Shown here piece after piece: positions 1 to 11,600 of a stretch of DNA of 64,000 nt (the first letter of the stretch is position 1; each line of letters begins with the position of its first letter). This DNA is from Dermanyssus gallinae (Eukaryota; Arthropoda; Arachnida; Mesostigmata; Dermanyssidae), in NCBI GenBank assembly GCA_003439945.1, contig QVRM01001794.1:85001-149000 (forward strand), written 5' to 3'. The translations under genes and the position numbers were made by a program. Below the pieces are notes generated by a model that had not been told where the DNA came from, did not search any database, and worked only from the letters and a program-made list of their open reading frames with translations.

Positions 1-988
1 TACATGTATATATATATATGCATGTATAAGCTAGCGCATGCAGAATGCATTTTATTATATGCGCACGCACACACACATATACGGGAGACGTCATGTTAAA
101 AAATATATGCATTTTAGTTTTTATATCTACAATGCTACTATGGAAGCTTAGTGAGTTCTAAATCCATCAGTTACAATCAGAGTGTTGAATGATACGTCTG
201 TAGAAATGCATTTTGTTACAATATATATATTTTTGCCCACCCCCTCTTTATTCTACCGTCGACATTATTTAGTCGGGTTGTCGGCGGTCGGCAGATTTAG
301 TGTCTTTCGACGAAAAGAAGGAGGATGAGATACGCCACGATCGGCGCGTCGTAAAACAGTCGACCTTATGGCCATGGGTGCCAAGTCCTCGATCTAGTCG
401 GGCCTAAGACCAGCCTCTTAGCCTTAAGGCTTAAGGCACGAGATCCATCATTTACGCCGACTTACGAAACGAAGCCGCAACGGTAGGCGGCTGCCTCGGG
501 GGTGACAGGTCATCCAGGTGCTAAGCTTGTCGACTGCCCCGCAAATCCATCCATTGTAGCTGTGTGTGTGTTCTTTGACGTGATTGCGTCCACCGTACCC
601 CGTTAGAGCGGCGCAATAGCTTTGCTGCAATTATACTATTGTTTTTCGTGTTTTACCTGCAATGTTTGGCGGTTGTACAGCGGTATAATGTGCACCCATC
701 GGCGGTGGTGCACCACGTGCTTGTGATGGCAACGTGATGACATAGTTTCGCGCAAGCAAGTAACAGGCCGCCGCACTTCCGCCGTCAGTGCCTGGCAAAT
801 ATGTTATATAGCTCGAAAGTAAATTCTGCAACAACAACAAGAAGTTCGTTACGACGTCTGACGTCCGGCTAATACATAACATGTATGACGAACCAATATC
901 AAGCTTGCGCGCCTACCTATAGCGCCGCTCTAATAACGTACACTTCTCAACTATGTTCCGTAAGGATTTCTGGGAATTTATCCGGATA
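1..988. other. Anonymous intergenic stretch
   Basis: I see no gene here. The stretch opens with a short TA/CA-rich low-complexity part, then a more GC-balanced block (about 240-900) that carries only short, overlapping open frames in several phases. None shows a recognisable motif. Confidence 0.5.
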
Positions 989-1030
989 CTATATATATAT
1001 ATATATATTTATATGTATACCGGAACATTT

Positions 1031-1250
1031 CTAAGAAACGATAATGAGAATTGTAGAGCTCGTTAAAGCAAATATTTGTTTTCTGGTGGAGCATGGTTTC
1101 TAAGAAGGCTTGTTTTGGAGTGAGAGCTAAATGACTACAATTTGTGACACTGGTATTTTTGCCCGACATAGGAGCATAAAATGTGATGTTGCAAGGCAAC
1201 TAGTTATTCTATACCCAAACTAGCACATTGTAGTGTTTGTGAGAAAATTC
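1031..1250. repeat. Foldback family B, single arm
   Basis: This segment matches the left arm of the inverted repeat at 36653-37027. Both contain TTGTAGAGCTCGTTAA, then TCTAAGAAG, a GGAGTGAGAG block, and a GACATAGGAG or GACGTAGGAG block followed by AAAATGTG. No opposite arm is visible downstream, so this is a half copy. It starts just after a (TA)n tract at 989-1008. The open frame through it is not supported as coding, because the second copy breaks it. Confidence 0.6.
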
Positions 1251-1423
1251 TGCATCTTCCAATATAGCGCTGATCAGACAATACGATAGAATCGCTTAGA
1301 AGAAAGTTTGCAAAAATAAATTTCTCTTATTAGCCTTCAGGTCCAATACCTCAAAATCATAACCCTTCGATCATTCACAGCACGTCATTTTAGTGCCAAA
1401 TCTATGCCAATACAAGCCGTGGG

Positions 1424-1489
<66 letters not shown>
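1424..1489. repeat. (TA)n microsatellite
   Basis: A run of about 66 bp of alternating T and A with one TT interruption near 1448. Confidence 0.95.
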
Positions 1490-1490
<1 letters not shown>

Positions 1491-1685
1491 CTCTTTCATT
1501 GTTACATGAGAGGGTGTGTGGTACAATAATCTTGGTCACACATGTACTGTTATAGATACACGTACTTTTTAAAGGTGCATGTACACATGAGGAGTCGTTA
1601 AATGAAACCGCAGAAGATGGTATTATAATGCGCAATGATGCACCACACCTTGGTAATGTTAAGGCTAAATTAAATCGACATTACA

Positions 1686-1752
1686 TTGATTGATTGATTT
1701 ATTGTTCGCTTGGCATGCATACCTAAATGCACATGTCACCTTTATATCAGGG
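1686..1752 (-). mobile_element. 3' tail of non-LTR family C
   Basis: Read on the minus strand this is the 3' end shared with the longer copy at 8828-9445: the sequence around TGACATGTGCATTTAGGTAT, then GCCAAGCGAACAATAAATCAATCAATC. The (AATC)n end is a simple-repeat tail of the kind seen on several non-LTR clades. Only the last 65 bp or so are left, as expected for strong 5' truncation. Confidence 0.6.
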
Positions 1753-1889
1753 ACCATATATATAACTATATGCCTAGGTCCCGTGTATAAGAGAGGGTCA
1801 GTCAAATGCAGTCATTAATTATATAGTGAAAGTCAAGTGCACCATGTTTCAGTACAACGCATTTGATATATATATATATATAAGATGTT

Positions 1890-3140
1890 CCCCAAGTTGC
1901 AACTGCCTAATGTAGGAGCGTGATCAGTTCTAAATGAATTTCGAAAATGCTATCTATATATATTCCTCTTGAAGCTATCGCACGACGCAACAGTCCTTTA
2001 ATTCGATAGGTATTTTTGCAGTAGTAGCTACCGATCCGCTATATACCGCATAATCAGAACTGATAATATATCCACACCGTTAGTTAATTTTAACTACTAG
2101 CAAACATAAATAAAAACGTTAATTAAAAATACAATTAGAAATAGAAAAATAAATAAAAAACGCATGGCGCCTGAACATGCATCATTATGCTAAACGATTT
2201 CAATTATCATATGCTAGTTGATATATATGGATAACGGCACTAAATAATGAATAGCGGTATACTTGGTGAATGCTCTTTCCAAGCCAAGTTTGGTGACCAG
2301 CTCAGTCGGGTATTTGTCTCCTTGTTTCAAGCGTCCTTGATATTTTACCTTTCTGTACTCTTGAAATATTTCCACTCTAGGCTACAATAAGCAGCCGACG
2401 ACGTCCACGACTAGTGTTATTCTTACGTTTACACATACGTATGTAGTCTATAGTCATTCTCGTCCACGATCCCCGTTGGTCAAATCTAAAAAGTACCCCG
2501 TAATCTCGGAGTGTGCACTATTTTACGACGTTTTATCTTATTAATGTCTGGATTCTATATTACTCTGAGAAAACAACTCTGCCCTTCCTAAACTCACGTA
2601 TTGCTTTTTGGTTAGGAAGCCTTAACTACCATAATAAATAAAACTACTGTTTAAACACGTTACTCAAGCGCCTTAGGCTGATATTTCTCCAAGAGGTCTA
2701 TACGCCGGGCAACGTGATTAAGCATGCATCGTAAGGTACACCAAGGACTAGCTTAATAATTATATCGCTTTGTATTTGCTGGGGTTCTAATAATAGCCTT
2801 ATCACCTTATTATTTCTTACGTCAGTCACTGAGGGCATCTTTTTAGAGCTGCTGGGCGTACCTTTTGCGGTTATGTATGTAGATTTATCAAGTGAACCCA
2901 TGGCTCGTCCAGCCCCAGTTGGCCCTGGGCACGCTGCAGCTTCTAAAAAGAAAGTGGCGGCCCCTGGTCTGTTCGCTGGCACAATCCGTAAACAAGCGCA
3001 CACTGAAGCCTCTCTGTCAAGTCGTGGAGCAAACACGTGTTTGATGTACGTCGCTCAGTTATGCCATCGACATCGACATTTTAATAAAGTTGTTGTCGAC
3101 AACGAATTAGTGCACGTAGGTGGCAAATTTTCAAATTGCG
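1890..3140. other. Anonymous stretch
   Basis: No gene is recognised. The first half is AT-rich with A-rich patches (2100-2160). Two opposite-strand open frames of about 112 codons overlap at 2698-3211. Neither shows a known motif, and their mutual overlap argues that at least one is chance. Confidence 0.4.
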
Positions 3141-3212
3141 GTATGTCGAAAAGTTGCTGTATGCCGGAAAGTTGCTGTATGTCGAAAAGAAACGGTATGT
3201 CAAAAAGTTAGT
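3141..3212. repeat. 18-bp tandem repeat, four units
   Basis: Four consecutive 18-bp units start with GTATGTCGAAAAGTTGCT and carry a few substitutions each. The unit is a multiple of three, so a short open frame runs through it as a six-residue peptide repeat. The unit similarity at DNA level explains this without selection on protein. Confidence 0.8.
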
Positions 3213-3795
3213 AAGTTAAATCTTGTACGGCCACATTCGGCACATATGATGCATGCTCAAGCAACGTCGCAACAATCGGCGCATCAGTTTCTTGCAAACA
3301 AAAACAAAAGCCTAGATCGTCCGAATTGGATGCGTTTTGATGGCAGGTGGCGGGGCTCGACCACAGCCTTTTTCGTGTGGGCGGTGTCGTCGTCATCGCC
3401 GTCATCCTGGCTCCCCAGGGGCACATCGGGACAGGTTTGAGCTTTGTGCGGGACTTAACGCATCGATTTTTTGTTTATCGGCACCGCCAGGCTGTCGCGC
3501 TCGCTCGTGACGCCGCCAAGCGGCGGTAATCCTCGTTTTGCTTCGATTGTCACAACGACGTCATCAACCTGTTTCTAGATGCCCCAGATTTGACAGTGTA
3601 GCGAGCTATTCCTCACTCCGTCGGGGGTAGAAGCTCGAATGGTCGACCCCCACGAGCAGCGCACTCACCTTCTTGCCAAATCCACGTGTCCACTGGCTTA
3701 AGTGCATTACAAATATTGTACTGCCCTACCCCAACTTATAGATCTGCTTTCCTGTAAGCAATTTTATATTTTCAATGAATGATTATTTGAATGCG

Positions 3796-3826
<31 letters not shown>

Positions 3827-4404
3827 TTTTTATTGTTCTATTTGGATTGTTTCCAGAGTTGTTGCTAATGGTGTCCTGATAACGTTATGCGTGCGAGTTT
3901 ACACATCTACTAAATATGTTCTACTGTCTGCATAAGTGGCATGCTATATAAAACTCACATGAAAGTATAATTCTATGTATAGACAACTTTCCGGACTCTC
4001 TATATCTAGTCGTTCAGCTCGTTTTGATCGATCGATTCCTCCAAGTAGCGGCCTAACAGCAGCAAACAAGAAACCCAAGTTTCCAAACGTAAAATGAAGC
4101 ACATGCACTAGCGGAACTAACCGGCGGATGTGGTTAGTGCATAATAGTTATTGCATAGATAGTTATTGCATATCGCTCTCGTGCACGCGCAGGAAGCAAC
4201 ATGATCCAGCAGTATGGCAGGGTATGGCAGGGGCAGGAACATCTCGTATGCTTTTTTCCTACCCGCTGGTTTCCGAACGCTAAGCGGCAAAACAAAACGC
4301 AACCTTATCTGGTATTCACACATCGAAATAATACAACTGTGCTAGGCAAGGCGTAGTCAGTATTTGTTTCATTAACTTGGTAGAATGACACCCGCACGAC
4401 CTTA
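3213..4404. other. Anonymous stretch with one (TA)n tract
   Basis: No gene is recognised. A GC-richer part (3300-3680) carries short open frames on both strands without known motifs. A (TA)n microsatellite lies at 3796-3822. The remainder is AT-rich and featureless by eye. Confidence 0.4.
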
Positions 4405-4500
4405 CAGCAAATGACGGTTTCCGAATTCGTGCAACGGAGGCTGACGCTTAACATTCAACGAGGAAATGCAGCATCGGTTCGGAACACATTGTTGAACTAG
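4405..4500 (+). pseudogene. 3' scrap of R2-like (RLE) retroelement
   Basis: The plus-strand frame ending at the TAG at 4498-4500 reads VQRRLTLNIQRGNAASVRNT and then LLN stop. This closely matches the last part of the reading frame at 12545-11601 (QRLDLDIQRGNAASVRGTLL). It is the extreme C-terminus of the same family in the opposite orientation. Homology fades upstream of about 4405, so only some 30 codons survive. Confidence 0.7.
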
Positions 4501-6837
4501 GCTAATCCTGGGTTATAAAATGTGCTTACACGTTCGCGTGGAGACAATTGTTCACTCCAAAGTGCTAACATGGCAAAACTATATAGATAAAAAAATTAAT
4601 AACAGAGAGTATAATGAGTAAGGAAAGCGCTGTCGCAGCGATCGCTCGCTAGGGACACCAAGTGCCGTCTAGCTAAGTGTGCCTTTACTATGCTGGTTGT
4701 ATGCTAGACACTCGAAGTCGACTGTTCGAATTTAGCCCAACTATACAGATACATTCTTCCATTTAGCCCATGGGTCAAAATGTACCCTATGTTCATCACA
4801 GTATTCGAACGAAATTCGTATCGTCTACGTGTTTCAACTTGTTAGTGCCAGATAAGGCCAAAGCTGTACTCTCAAGCGCGAGAAAATAAAATACAGACAA
4901 ACTATATAAGCCATTATGTAGTTGCTTATCCTCAATGATAGGCGTTTGTTGCGGTAAACATGATCTGGACAAGAAGCAGTGAAAATTTACTCATTGCAGA
5001 CATATATTTTTGAAGATCCTAGCAACGACTCAACGACCTGTGAGCCGTTGCCATTACTTTTCTAAACAAGATTGGATCCGTTTTGTTGTACTAGATAAAC
5101 AAGCTTCTTAAACAAATGATATTATATATTTAATCGTAGGTTGTCTTGCTATACAAGAGATAAGAAGTTTACTTTAGGTTTAGTACAAGTTGAAGTACTT
5201 GAGGAGCCTTACTGCCCCTAAGGTGTATCGTCAGTATTTCGCGTATAGATTAGTTTGCTGAATTTTGTAAATAAAATAGACTTACGCTTAGATAAAGCAG
5301 ATATGACGTTATAAAGTGTGATTTATTACTGCTAGAGAGTTGCTAAAGTGGGTCAGTAATGACCTGAGGCGTTCACCGATCCGATTGTTTATAAAGCCAT
5401 ATCCGCAGCCTGGTCCTTGAACTATCCTACTTTTTTCTTCGTTTGACCTTACGTTCTTAAACGGAAGGACTTTGACACTTTACTCTGAATTAGATCATCA
5501 TTTGCGCGTTCAGCAGTGATTGTGTTTCTATCAGCGTTGTGAACTGATGTCAAGGCCTTTATTTTCCAACCTGAAAACTAGAACAATTAGAAGAACAGAA
5601 CAACACCACCAACAACATTAGCAACCTATTATTTAAACATTTTTCGTGCAGGACGCGCGATACAACAGCGCCCTATGTATGTTTGTTTGTGTGATTTAAT
5701 GATTGAATGATAATTGAACATACATTATGATCATTCTCCTTCTGCTCTCCGTTTGGTTTACGGGCGCTCGGCTAATCTGGAGTTGTGACACGTTCCGTGC
5801 GTCATAGGCCCTTCTAATTGCGTTGCTAGTTAAAAGCACTGCAGCGAAAATTGCAAAGACTACCTATTCGAGCTCTCTGTAGGATGCGGTCGTCAGCAAA
5901 GCTGGTGGGACACAAGTCTGGTTAGCCAGTGCAGTTCGGGTCGAACATTGGCAATACGAGCGACGATGGGCCAACTGGGCGAAGACAAACAAACGAACCT
6001 ATAAAGATTTCCGCACGGGGAACAAGCATGTTGTACCACGTAAGAGAGCTGCAACTAAGCTTCAAGCCGCCGCCGAAGCCGCAGTGTCGGTGTCAAAAAT
6101 GGCCTCCTGCTAGCCCCTACCAGGCAGAGAAATATCAGCAGCCCCCAGCAGCACTGAAAGGGCCAGCCGAACGTAGGCTGTCCACAATAGCGATGTTACG
6201 CTAACGCATAATACGCAGTTACGATGATAGTGGTGACGATGACGGCGGTGATAATGGGGCGTGACAAAAGTTAAACTCACAAAGTTATCCGTGGACAACA
6301 GTACTCGTGGTAATAATAACAGTACTATCGAGGTATCACCAATGCTATGTTCTGTTTTCGCGTTACTTCCTTCTGTTCTCTAACGGCTGCATCAACGGCA
6401 GTGCCGTCGACAACAGACAAGACAATTGGGTCGATCATTTACTGCACGTTGGAGCACATTTCGCCGCGCATAGTCCGGAGCGAGAAATTCCGGGGTGTTG
6501 GCGTGTCAAGTTTACGCGTCGCTTCTTAGGTGTACGCTACCTGTCATCATTGGCGTGTTGATAGGTAAGTTTAGGCGTGTTTAGGCTACTTACTGTGCGG
6601 GCACGCTAACTTGCCATGCAACACTGCTGACACGCTAACCTACTATCAGCACAGCTAGCTTAGTCCTGAACAACGCCCTTGTGGGGGCCTCGTTGGAGGC
6701 CACACAGTACAAACTTGAAATCTCAATAGGTATTAAAGTAGGTGTCGTGCTCATGCGAGCGCGCAGCAGGAAACATCGTATTAGCAGCAGTAGCGCCTCT
6801 CGACAATCCTAAAAATAACGCGATTTTTTGTATCTCG
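4501..6837. other. Anonymous AT-rich stretch
   Basis: No gene, RNA gene or known element is recognised over about 2.3 kb. An open frame of 91 codons at 5929-6204 has a proline-rich stretch but no family signature. A short run of GAT/GGT trinucleotides lies around 6220-6260, and a (GCT)n run just before the 5S-like copy. Confidence 0.4.
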
Positions 6838-6893
6838 TATGCTGCTGCTGCTGCTGCCAGAAGCTGTTTGGAAATCTATCAACTAAGCTGCTA

Positions 6894-7013
6894 GCCATCG
6901 GCCTCAATACGTTGAATACGCCGGTTCTCGTCCGATCACTGAAGCCAAGCAACGTTGAGCCCGATTACTACATAGGGGAAGGGAGACCGCCTGGGAACAC
7001 CGGGTGTTAAGCC
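6894..7013 (+). pseudogene. 5S rRNA-like pseudogene
   Basis: The 120 bp carry the hallmark blocks of animal 5S rRNA in order: ACGTTGAATACGCCGGTTCT, CGTCCGATCACTGAAG, AAGCAACGTTGAGCCCG, and GGGAGACCGCCTGGGAACAC followed by CGGGTGTT. These cover the internal control region used by TFIIIA and RNA polymerase III. The copy is probably dead: the TACTTGGATGGGTGACC-like block carries a net insertion of about three bases, the terminal helix I no longer pairs well (GCCATCGGC against the GTTAAGCC end), and no T-run terminator follows. It is a single isolated copy, not a tandem array. A 5S-headed SINE is an alternative. Confidence 0.8.
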
Positions 7014-7540
7014 CGCAAAACATACACTAAAGCCAGGGCACAAACCCGGCATGACGTAGAGAGTATTAGATTAATCAAACGTTCGTGAAAAAAACTATTA
7101 TTGAAGGAAAACTATTATTCCAGAAGAAAACTCGGGATTTGAAGCACTCTCGAATGCTATTTCGCTAACGAGATGACACTAGAACTCGAAACTGTATTAT
7201 ATATTTAATGTTTTTTAGAGGGTTGTCTTGAAGGGAGGGAAACATATTAAGAACTACCTTCTTAAAAATGTTTTACTTCTAGATAGTAGATGTAGTATTA
7301 GCATACACCGAAAAATTGCCATTTTTGAAATAGACTTACCGCTCTCACTTATGGCGATCCGTTTGTGTACGACCACGCTGGCAGAAATGTAGCGATAAAA
7401 TGCGAATTCAACCTCTCGGTAACCTTCGCTAATGCGTGCGTCGAGCCAAGGTTCGCGACCAAGCTTACTGAGAGGCGACTTACTCACGTACTATTGCACT
7501 TTGCAGCACCACACATTTAAATTTGGTAAGAGTCAAACAA
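7014..7540. other. Anonymous stretch
   Basis: Nothing recognisable; short open frames only. Confidence 0.4.
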
Positions 7541-7549
7541 GTTTAGGGT

Positions 7550-7735
7550 TAGTTATTTTCTGCAACCTTGGACCGTAAACGGTTCGCACTGCTTCATAGA
7601 CGGATCCCCATAAATACAAATGTGCAAAAGCGGGGCTCGAACCCGCGCACCTATGTGTTTCCTCCGGTTGCGGGGCGCAGGCGAATGCACCACGCCGCCG
7701 GGCTCGACGATGCTGACCCGGGAAAATATTACGGC
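7550..7735 (-). mobile_element. tRNA-derived SINE, family 1, copy 1
   Basis: On the minus strand the head has a tRNA-like layout. The A-box region is GGCGGCGTGGTGCATTC and the B box is GGTTCGAGCCCCG, about 45 bp apart. A body follows, containing GCACATTTGTATTTATGG and CCGTCTATGAAGCA. The same modules occur at 30880-31055 and 36236-36425, which shows a dispersed family transcribed (when young) by RNA polymerase III. The anticodon region (CGCCCCGCAACCGGAGG) does not fold as a proper tRNA arm, so this is not a functional tRNA. Confidence 0.75.
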
Positions 7736-8097
7736 AAACAGAGACAACAAGATAAAGAAAGGAACAAATAATCTTGTATCTTTGAGGCCACTATGTCCAC
7801 TTGAGTTGTAGCGCGTTCTAACGTGAAGTTGAAATATGAGACCACAAGGGGGTACGCTTCTAACATCTAATGTGGGGCCGTATAGTGAGCGTTATCAGTT
7901 GGTCCACTTGTCTAAACAGTGTCGTGTCTGTCCCGCTCAGGAAGACGATTCTTCCGGTAGAACTTCACGGAAAAATGTGTTTCTACTATTGAAGGAACAA
8001 CTTTATGGGATTAGTTGTTTCGCAGGGCAATATTGGCGTCCTATACTTGTTCCGTCGTTTAGCTGCCGAATGCCAAGTTGTAGCAACGCCGCATACC

Positions 8098-8103
<6 letters not shown>

Positions 8104-8166
<63 letters not shown>
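8104..8166. repeat. (TA)n microsatellite
   Basis: About 63 bp of uninterrupted TA. The long open frames that cross it in both directions are an artefact of the alternating dipeptide it encodes. Confidence 0.95.
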
Positions 8167-8169
<3 letters not shown>

Positions 8170-8826
8170 AGGATGCTTGTTCTACAAACGTACGATGCAC
8201 GAAGACTACAATCTCTACTGGCAACGTCGTTGAAACGCGAGCTTGTCTTGTGTCGGTCTGTCACGAAGGGATGACCTGAGTAGATTGTTAAAATCGTAGA
8301 GTTCGCGTTCGCTCGCGGCTACCACTGCTGCCGCCCCTTGTTTGCAACGCTCACAAACATAAAGGCTGATCATACAAAGAAAACCAACAGGAAACATCAA
8401 TGAAAATCCAGACAGGAAAAAACCCGCAGTCGACAGGCAACGACGCAGGACACGGATGAATGTGACAAAGCAAGAAAAAACAGAGCCGGTAAAAGCCACC
8501 CATTCGCGGTGGTCTTGGTCCCAGATTGACGACTCCCAATTGACACATTAAGGCCAGCCGTTAACGGGCAGAGCCACCGGGGGTGAATATTCCACCATTC
8601 GTAGCACCAAGGCGTCGTCCAAGTAGTAGTCTGCAAAAATCGAACTACGATGCGAATCAACACTAACGTTGAAACCGACGGTGACGACAATGACAGCATC
8701 AGCAACAAAACAATAGGAACACCAACACCTATTTTGGCCAACGTTGTCGACAACAACGACTTTAACAACGACCCGCAACGTATAGAGAGTGAAATAGATA
8801 AATGCGGTTCAGATATATGTATACAT
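8170..8826. other. Anonymous stretch between repeats
   Basis: No recognisable gene. Several overlapping minus-strand frames (8215-8778) read hydrophobic, serine- and valine-rich peptides with no family signature. The block next to 8650-8780 is ACA/CAA-rich, which produces open frames by composition. Confidence 0.4.
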
Positions 8827-8827
8827 A

Positions 8828-9445
8828 TATGATTGATTTATTATTTGCTTTGCATGTATACCTAAATACACATGTCACCCTTTTATATCAGAGGCGCATA
8901 GAGTGGCAGCATATATGTTACCTACGCATCCATATAATTAATGTATTCTCCAATACCTACCGAGTATTTTCTTTCCATTGGGACAACCTCTTCTTTGTAT
9001 TATCGAACAGGTCCTTTCTAACAAGTGGTCCTAAAGCTAAGGCCTCTGACAGGTCTATATCTCTGCTCCCCCACAAGGCTGTACATTCTTTAACAATATG
9101 TTCGGTTGACTCATTCCCTAGCCCACATGCTTAAACATTCTGAACGTTTCCCCTCCCTATATTTAGCTCTTTGTATCCTTGTATCCAACATTCCTGCCCT
9201 GGCATCTGCCAATAGCCCACTCGCTCTTGAATTATCGGATACCCATTCTACCTCGCCCCTTTCCTGCTTTTCCTTTTCATATATACCTGCCAAACTCGAT
9301 CTGAAACCCATCGCCAATTTCCATTTGCCTGTATATGACTTGTTTACCCTTAATTTCACCATTTTCTCCGATACTCTCGCTCTTCGCCCATTGTTGACAA
9401 TTGTACCCAATTTCCCTAGCTGCGAACTCAACAGAGATTAGGCAC
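8828..9445 (-). mobile_element. Non-LTR retrotransposon family C, 3' part
   Basis: The minus strand first reads the C-terminal region of an ORF2 protein (9431-9111), with LLADARAGMLDTRIQRAKY, a motif typical of the segment after the RT domain. A one-base frameshift near 9115 then leads into CGLGNESTEHIVKEC. With the preceding ECLS this gives a C-x2-C...H-x4-C zinc knuckle, and the frame ends at the TAG at 8957-8959. A 3' UTR of about 130 bp follows and ends in CAATAAATCAATCAT. RT motifs are missing: the copy is 5' truncated a few bases from the (TA)n tract at 9456. Shorter tails of the same family occur at 1686-1752 and 44055-44125. Confidence 0.75.
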
Positions 9446-9453
9446 ATAAGCCA

Positions 9454-9455
<2 letters not shown>

Positions 9456-9514
<59 letters not shown>
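9456..9514. repeat. (TA)n microsatellite at element 5' end
   Basis: About 59 bp of TA. It directly borders the 5'-truncated end of the family C retrotransposon. Short inverted similarity (TGTACCCA against TGGGTACA) occurs on its two sides, at about 9400-9415 and 9525-9540. Confidence 0.95.
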
Positions 9515-9515
<1 letters not shown>

Positions 9516-9544
9516 CTCTACGGAGACTGGGTACAATAGTCAGC

Positions 9545-9595
<51 letters not shown>
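9545..9595. repeat. Compound (TA)n(GA)n microsatellite
   Basis: About 27 bp of TA followed at once by about 24 bp of GA. Confidence 0.95.
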
Positions 9596-9596
<1 letters not shown>

Positions 9597-9828
9597 GTAC
9601 AGAAGAAAGATAGGCAGGTGTAAAACGACCAGGCAGTCACGGTCTCCACTCGGCGGGCGCCCTTAAAGCCGTTAACCCCCTCGAGATTGCGAGTAGGCCT
9701 CACTCATGGCTGCTCCTGTTGTTGTCTTCTGGCCACCGCTCGTTGTCCGTCGTTTATGGCCGCTGGGCTAGACGATCTATAGGCGACTGCCGTCGTTCAC
9801 CCAGCTGGCTGACTGTCTCTGACCGACG

Positions 9829-10152
9829 CACCGACCGATCTCCCCCGACCGACCGATCTCCCCCGACCGACCGATCTCCCCCGACCGACCGATCTCCCCG
9901 ACCGACCGATCTCCCCCCACCGACCGATCTCCCCCCACCGACCGATCTCCCCCCACCGACCGATCTCCCCACCACCGATCTCCCCCCACCGACCGATCTT
10001 CCCCACCAACCGATCTCCCCCCACCGACCGATCTCCCCCCACCGACCGATCTCCCCCCACCGACCGATCTCCCCCCACCGACCGATCTCCCCTCACCGAC
10101 CGATCTCCCCCCACCGACCGATTTCCCCACCCTCGCTGACCGATCTCCCCCC
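9829..10152. repeat. 18-bp GC-rich minisatellite
   Basis: About 18 copies of an 18-bp unit of the form ACCGACCGATCTCCCCCC. A 5' group ends in CCCCCG and a later group in CCCCCA, and a few units are one to three bases short. The C-runs lie on the plus strand, so the minus strand is G-rich. Length changes between units shift the phase. The long open frames on both strands (PTDRSP-like on plus, GGDRSV-like on minus) therefore come from the repeat and are not evidence of a gene. Confidence 0.95.
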
Positions 10153-11500
10153 GCCGACTGTCCACAGTGTCTTCCGGTGGACAGGCAGATGGGCGTTAAC
10201 AGAGAGGCGCTCATAGGCTGGCGAGGAATCGACCGAAATAACGAACAAACGAACACCTCCATTGACAGTAAATGGGGCGCTTTCGACCTCTGTCAAGGTC
10301 GTTGCCGCCGCCGCCGTCGACGGCGGCTGTTGTCTTAACGGCCAATCAACGCTGTGGAGTTTCGCAAGTAGCCAGGTACGGCCGTAGAAAAACAACAACA
10401 GCAACAACAACAACGACAATAGCAACAACAAAGACTATACTCAAAACAACAACGCTCGTTACAACAACAATAAAATCAGGCCTATCAATAGCAAATAGTT
10501 ATTTCTATCGACTATTTACTGGTATACGTATGATTGTGCATTTCCGATTTTTCATTAAGTATAAGTGCATCAAGTATAAGCAACCTCTAAAATCAGCCTA
10601 ACGACAATGTTCTCTTTGGTCGTGATATAAGTAGATCACACTGTAGCCAAACGGAGTTTGTACCTAATCTGGTTTGATGTCTTCAAACAGCAACAGCAAG
10701 TGCCAAAACAATGACAACAACAATCGAGCAAACATCAACAGTAACAATACTAAGATTGACAATACCAGCTGCGGCTGAAGCACGAACAGAATGCTTGGTG
10801 AGGGCTGGACTTCGCATACACTCACCAAGCGTTACCATAGTCTCGGACCTAGGAGTAAGTGTTAGGGATTTTGTCGGTAGACACGAACAACACCGCGGTA
10901 AAGCCTCATACTCTCTGGCCCAGTCGGCTGATATAAATTTTAACGATTGACTGTTACGGCTAGTCTACACAAAAGTCATGATAGAGACTAAAATGTCACT
11001 TAATCACTTGAAGTAGGCTGAACGAAAACGTAATCCATTACAAATGAGGGCTACTTTTTACTCTGATAGTCGACCTAACTATTTGGCTAACAAATTATTG
11101 ATTGGACCCTTCGATTGACGCCGCGTCTCCCCGCTGAAGCTCCATCAATACGCGCTGCAGCAGGAACTATCCAGAACGAAAATCCCTTTGCTTAGTCTTT
11201 TTTAAGTTAGTTGTTGACGAACTTAGCCGAATTGATGAGCATAGTCAGTTTTACCGGTGAATCTTAGTTAAAAAATGCATTTGCTTGCTACCCGTTGGCT
11301 TTCCTAAGTCGTTCATCGCTACTGGTGGCACTAAGGCTACTCTGTCTGTAATTTAATAGCATCCACATCCACCTGGCGTATGGACGAAGTACAAACATAC
11401 TAAACAATATTAAATACCGTGATAATAATAGATTGTCCAATATCTTATTTTGTTAAAAGAAAATCGCTTAGATTCTATTTCCGTATATATATTGTTTACT
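10153..11500. other. Anonymous stretch with CAA-rich tract
   Basis: A CAA/ACA-rich simple-sequence tract fills about 10388-10475, with a weaker one at 10685-10750. No gene is recognised. The open frame at 10272-10601 is a translation of the tract (threonine runs). Confidence 0.5.
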
Positions 11501-11600
11501 AAACTTTGATATATATATATATATATATTCAATATAATACATTATGTTTATACGATGGATTAGCTAAGGCAATGTGCCTAGTGGGCGCGTATGGTGGTTG

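Noticed and set aside
7836..8279. Open frames of 70-147 codons crossing (TA)n tracts
   Set aside because: TA repeats encode Tyr-Ile or Ile-Tyr in every phase without stops. The frames here, at 1402-1635, 9277-9613, 16069-16329, 44157-44414, 50997-51332 and 59689-59946 owe their length to the repeat.
9719..10262. Long repeat-protein frames on both strands of the minisatellite
   Set aside because: The 18-bp unit is a multiple of three without stops in several phases, so frames open on both strands at once. No start context or unique flank supports a protein.
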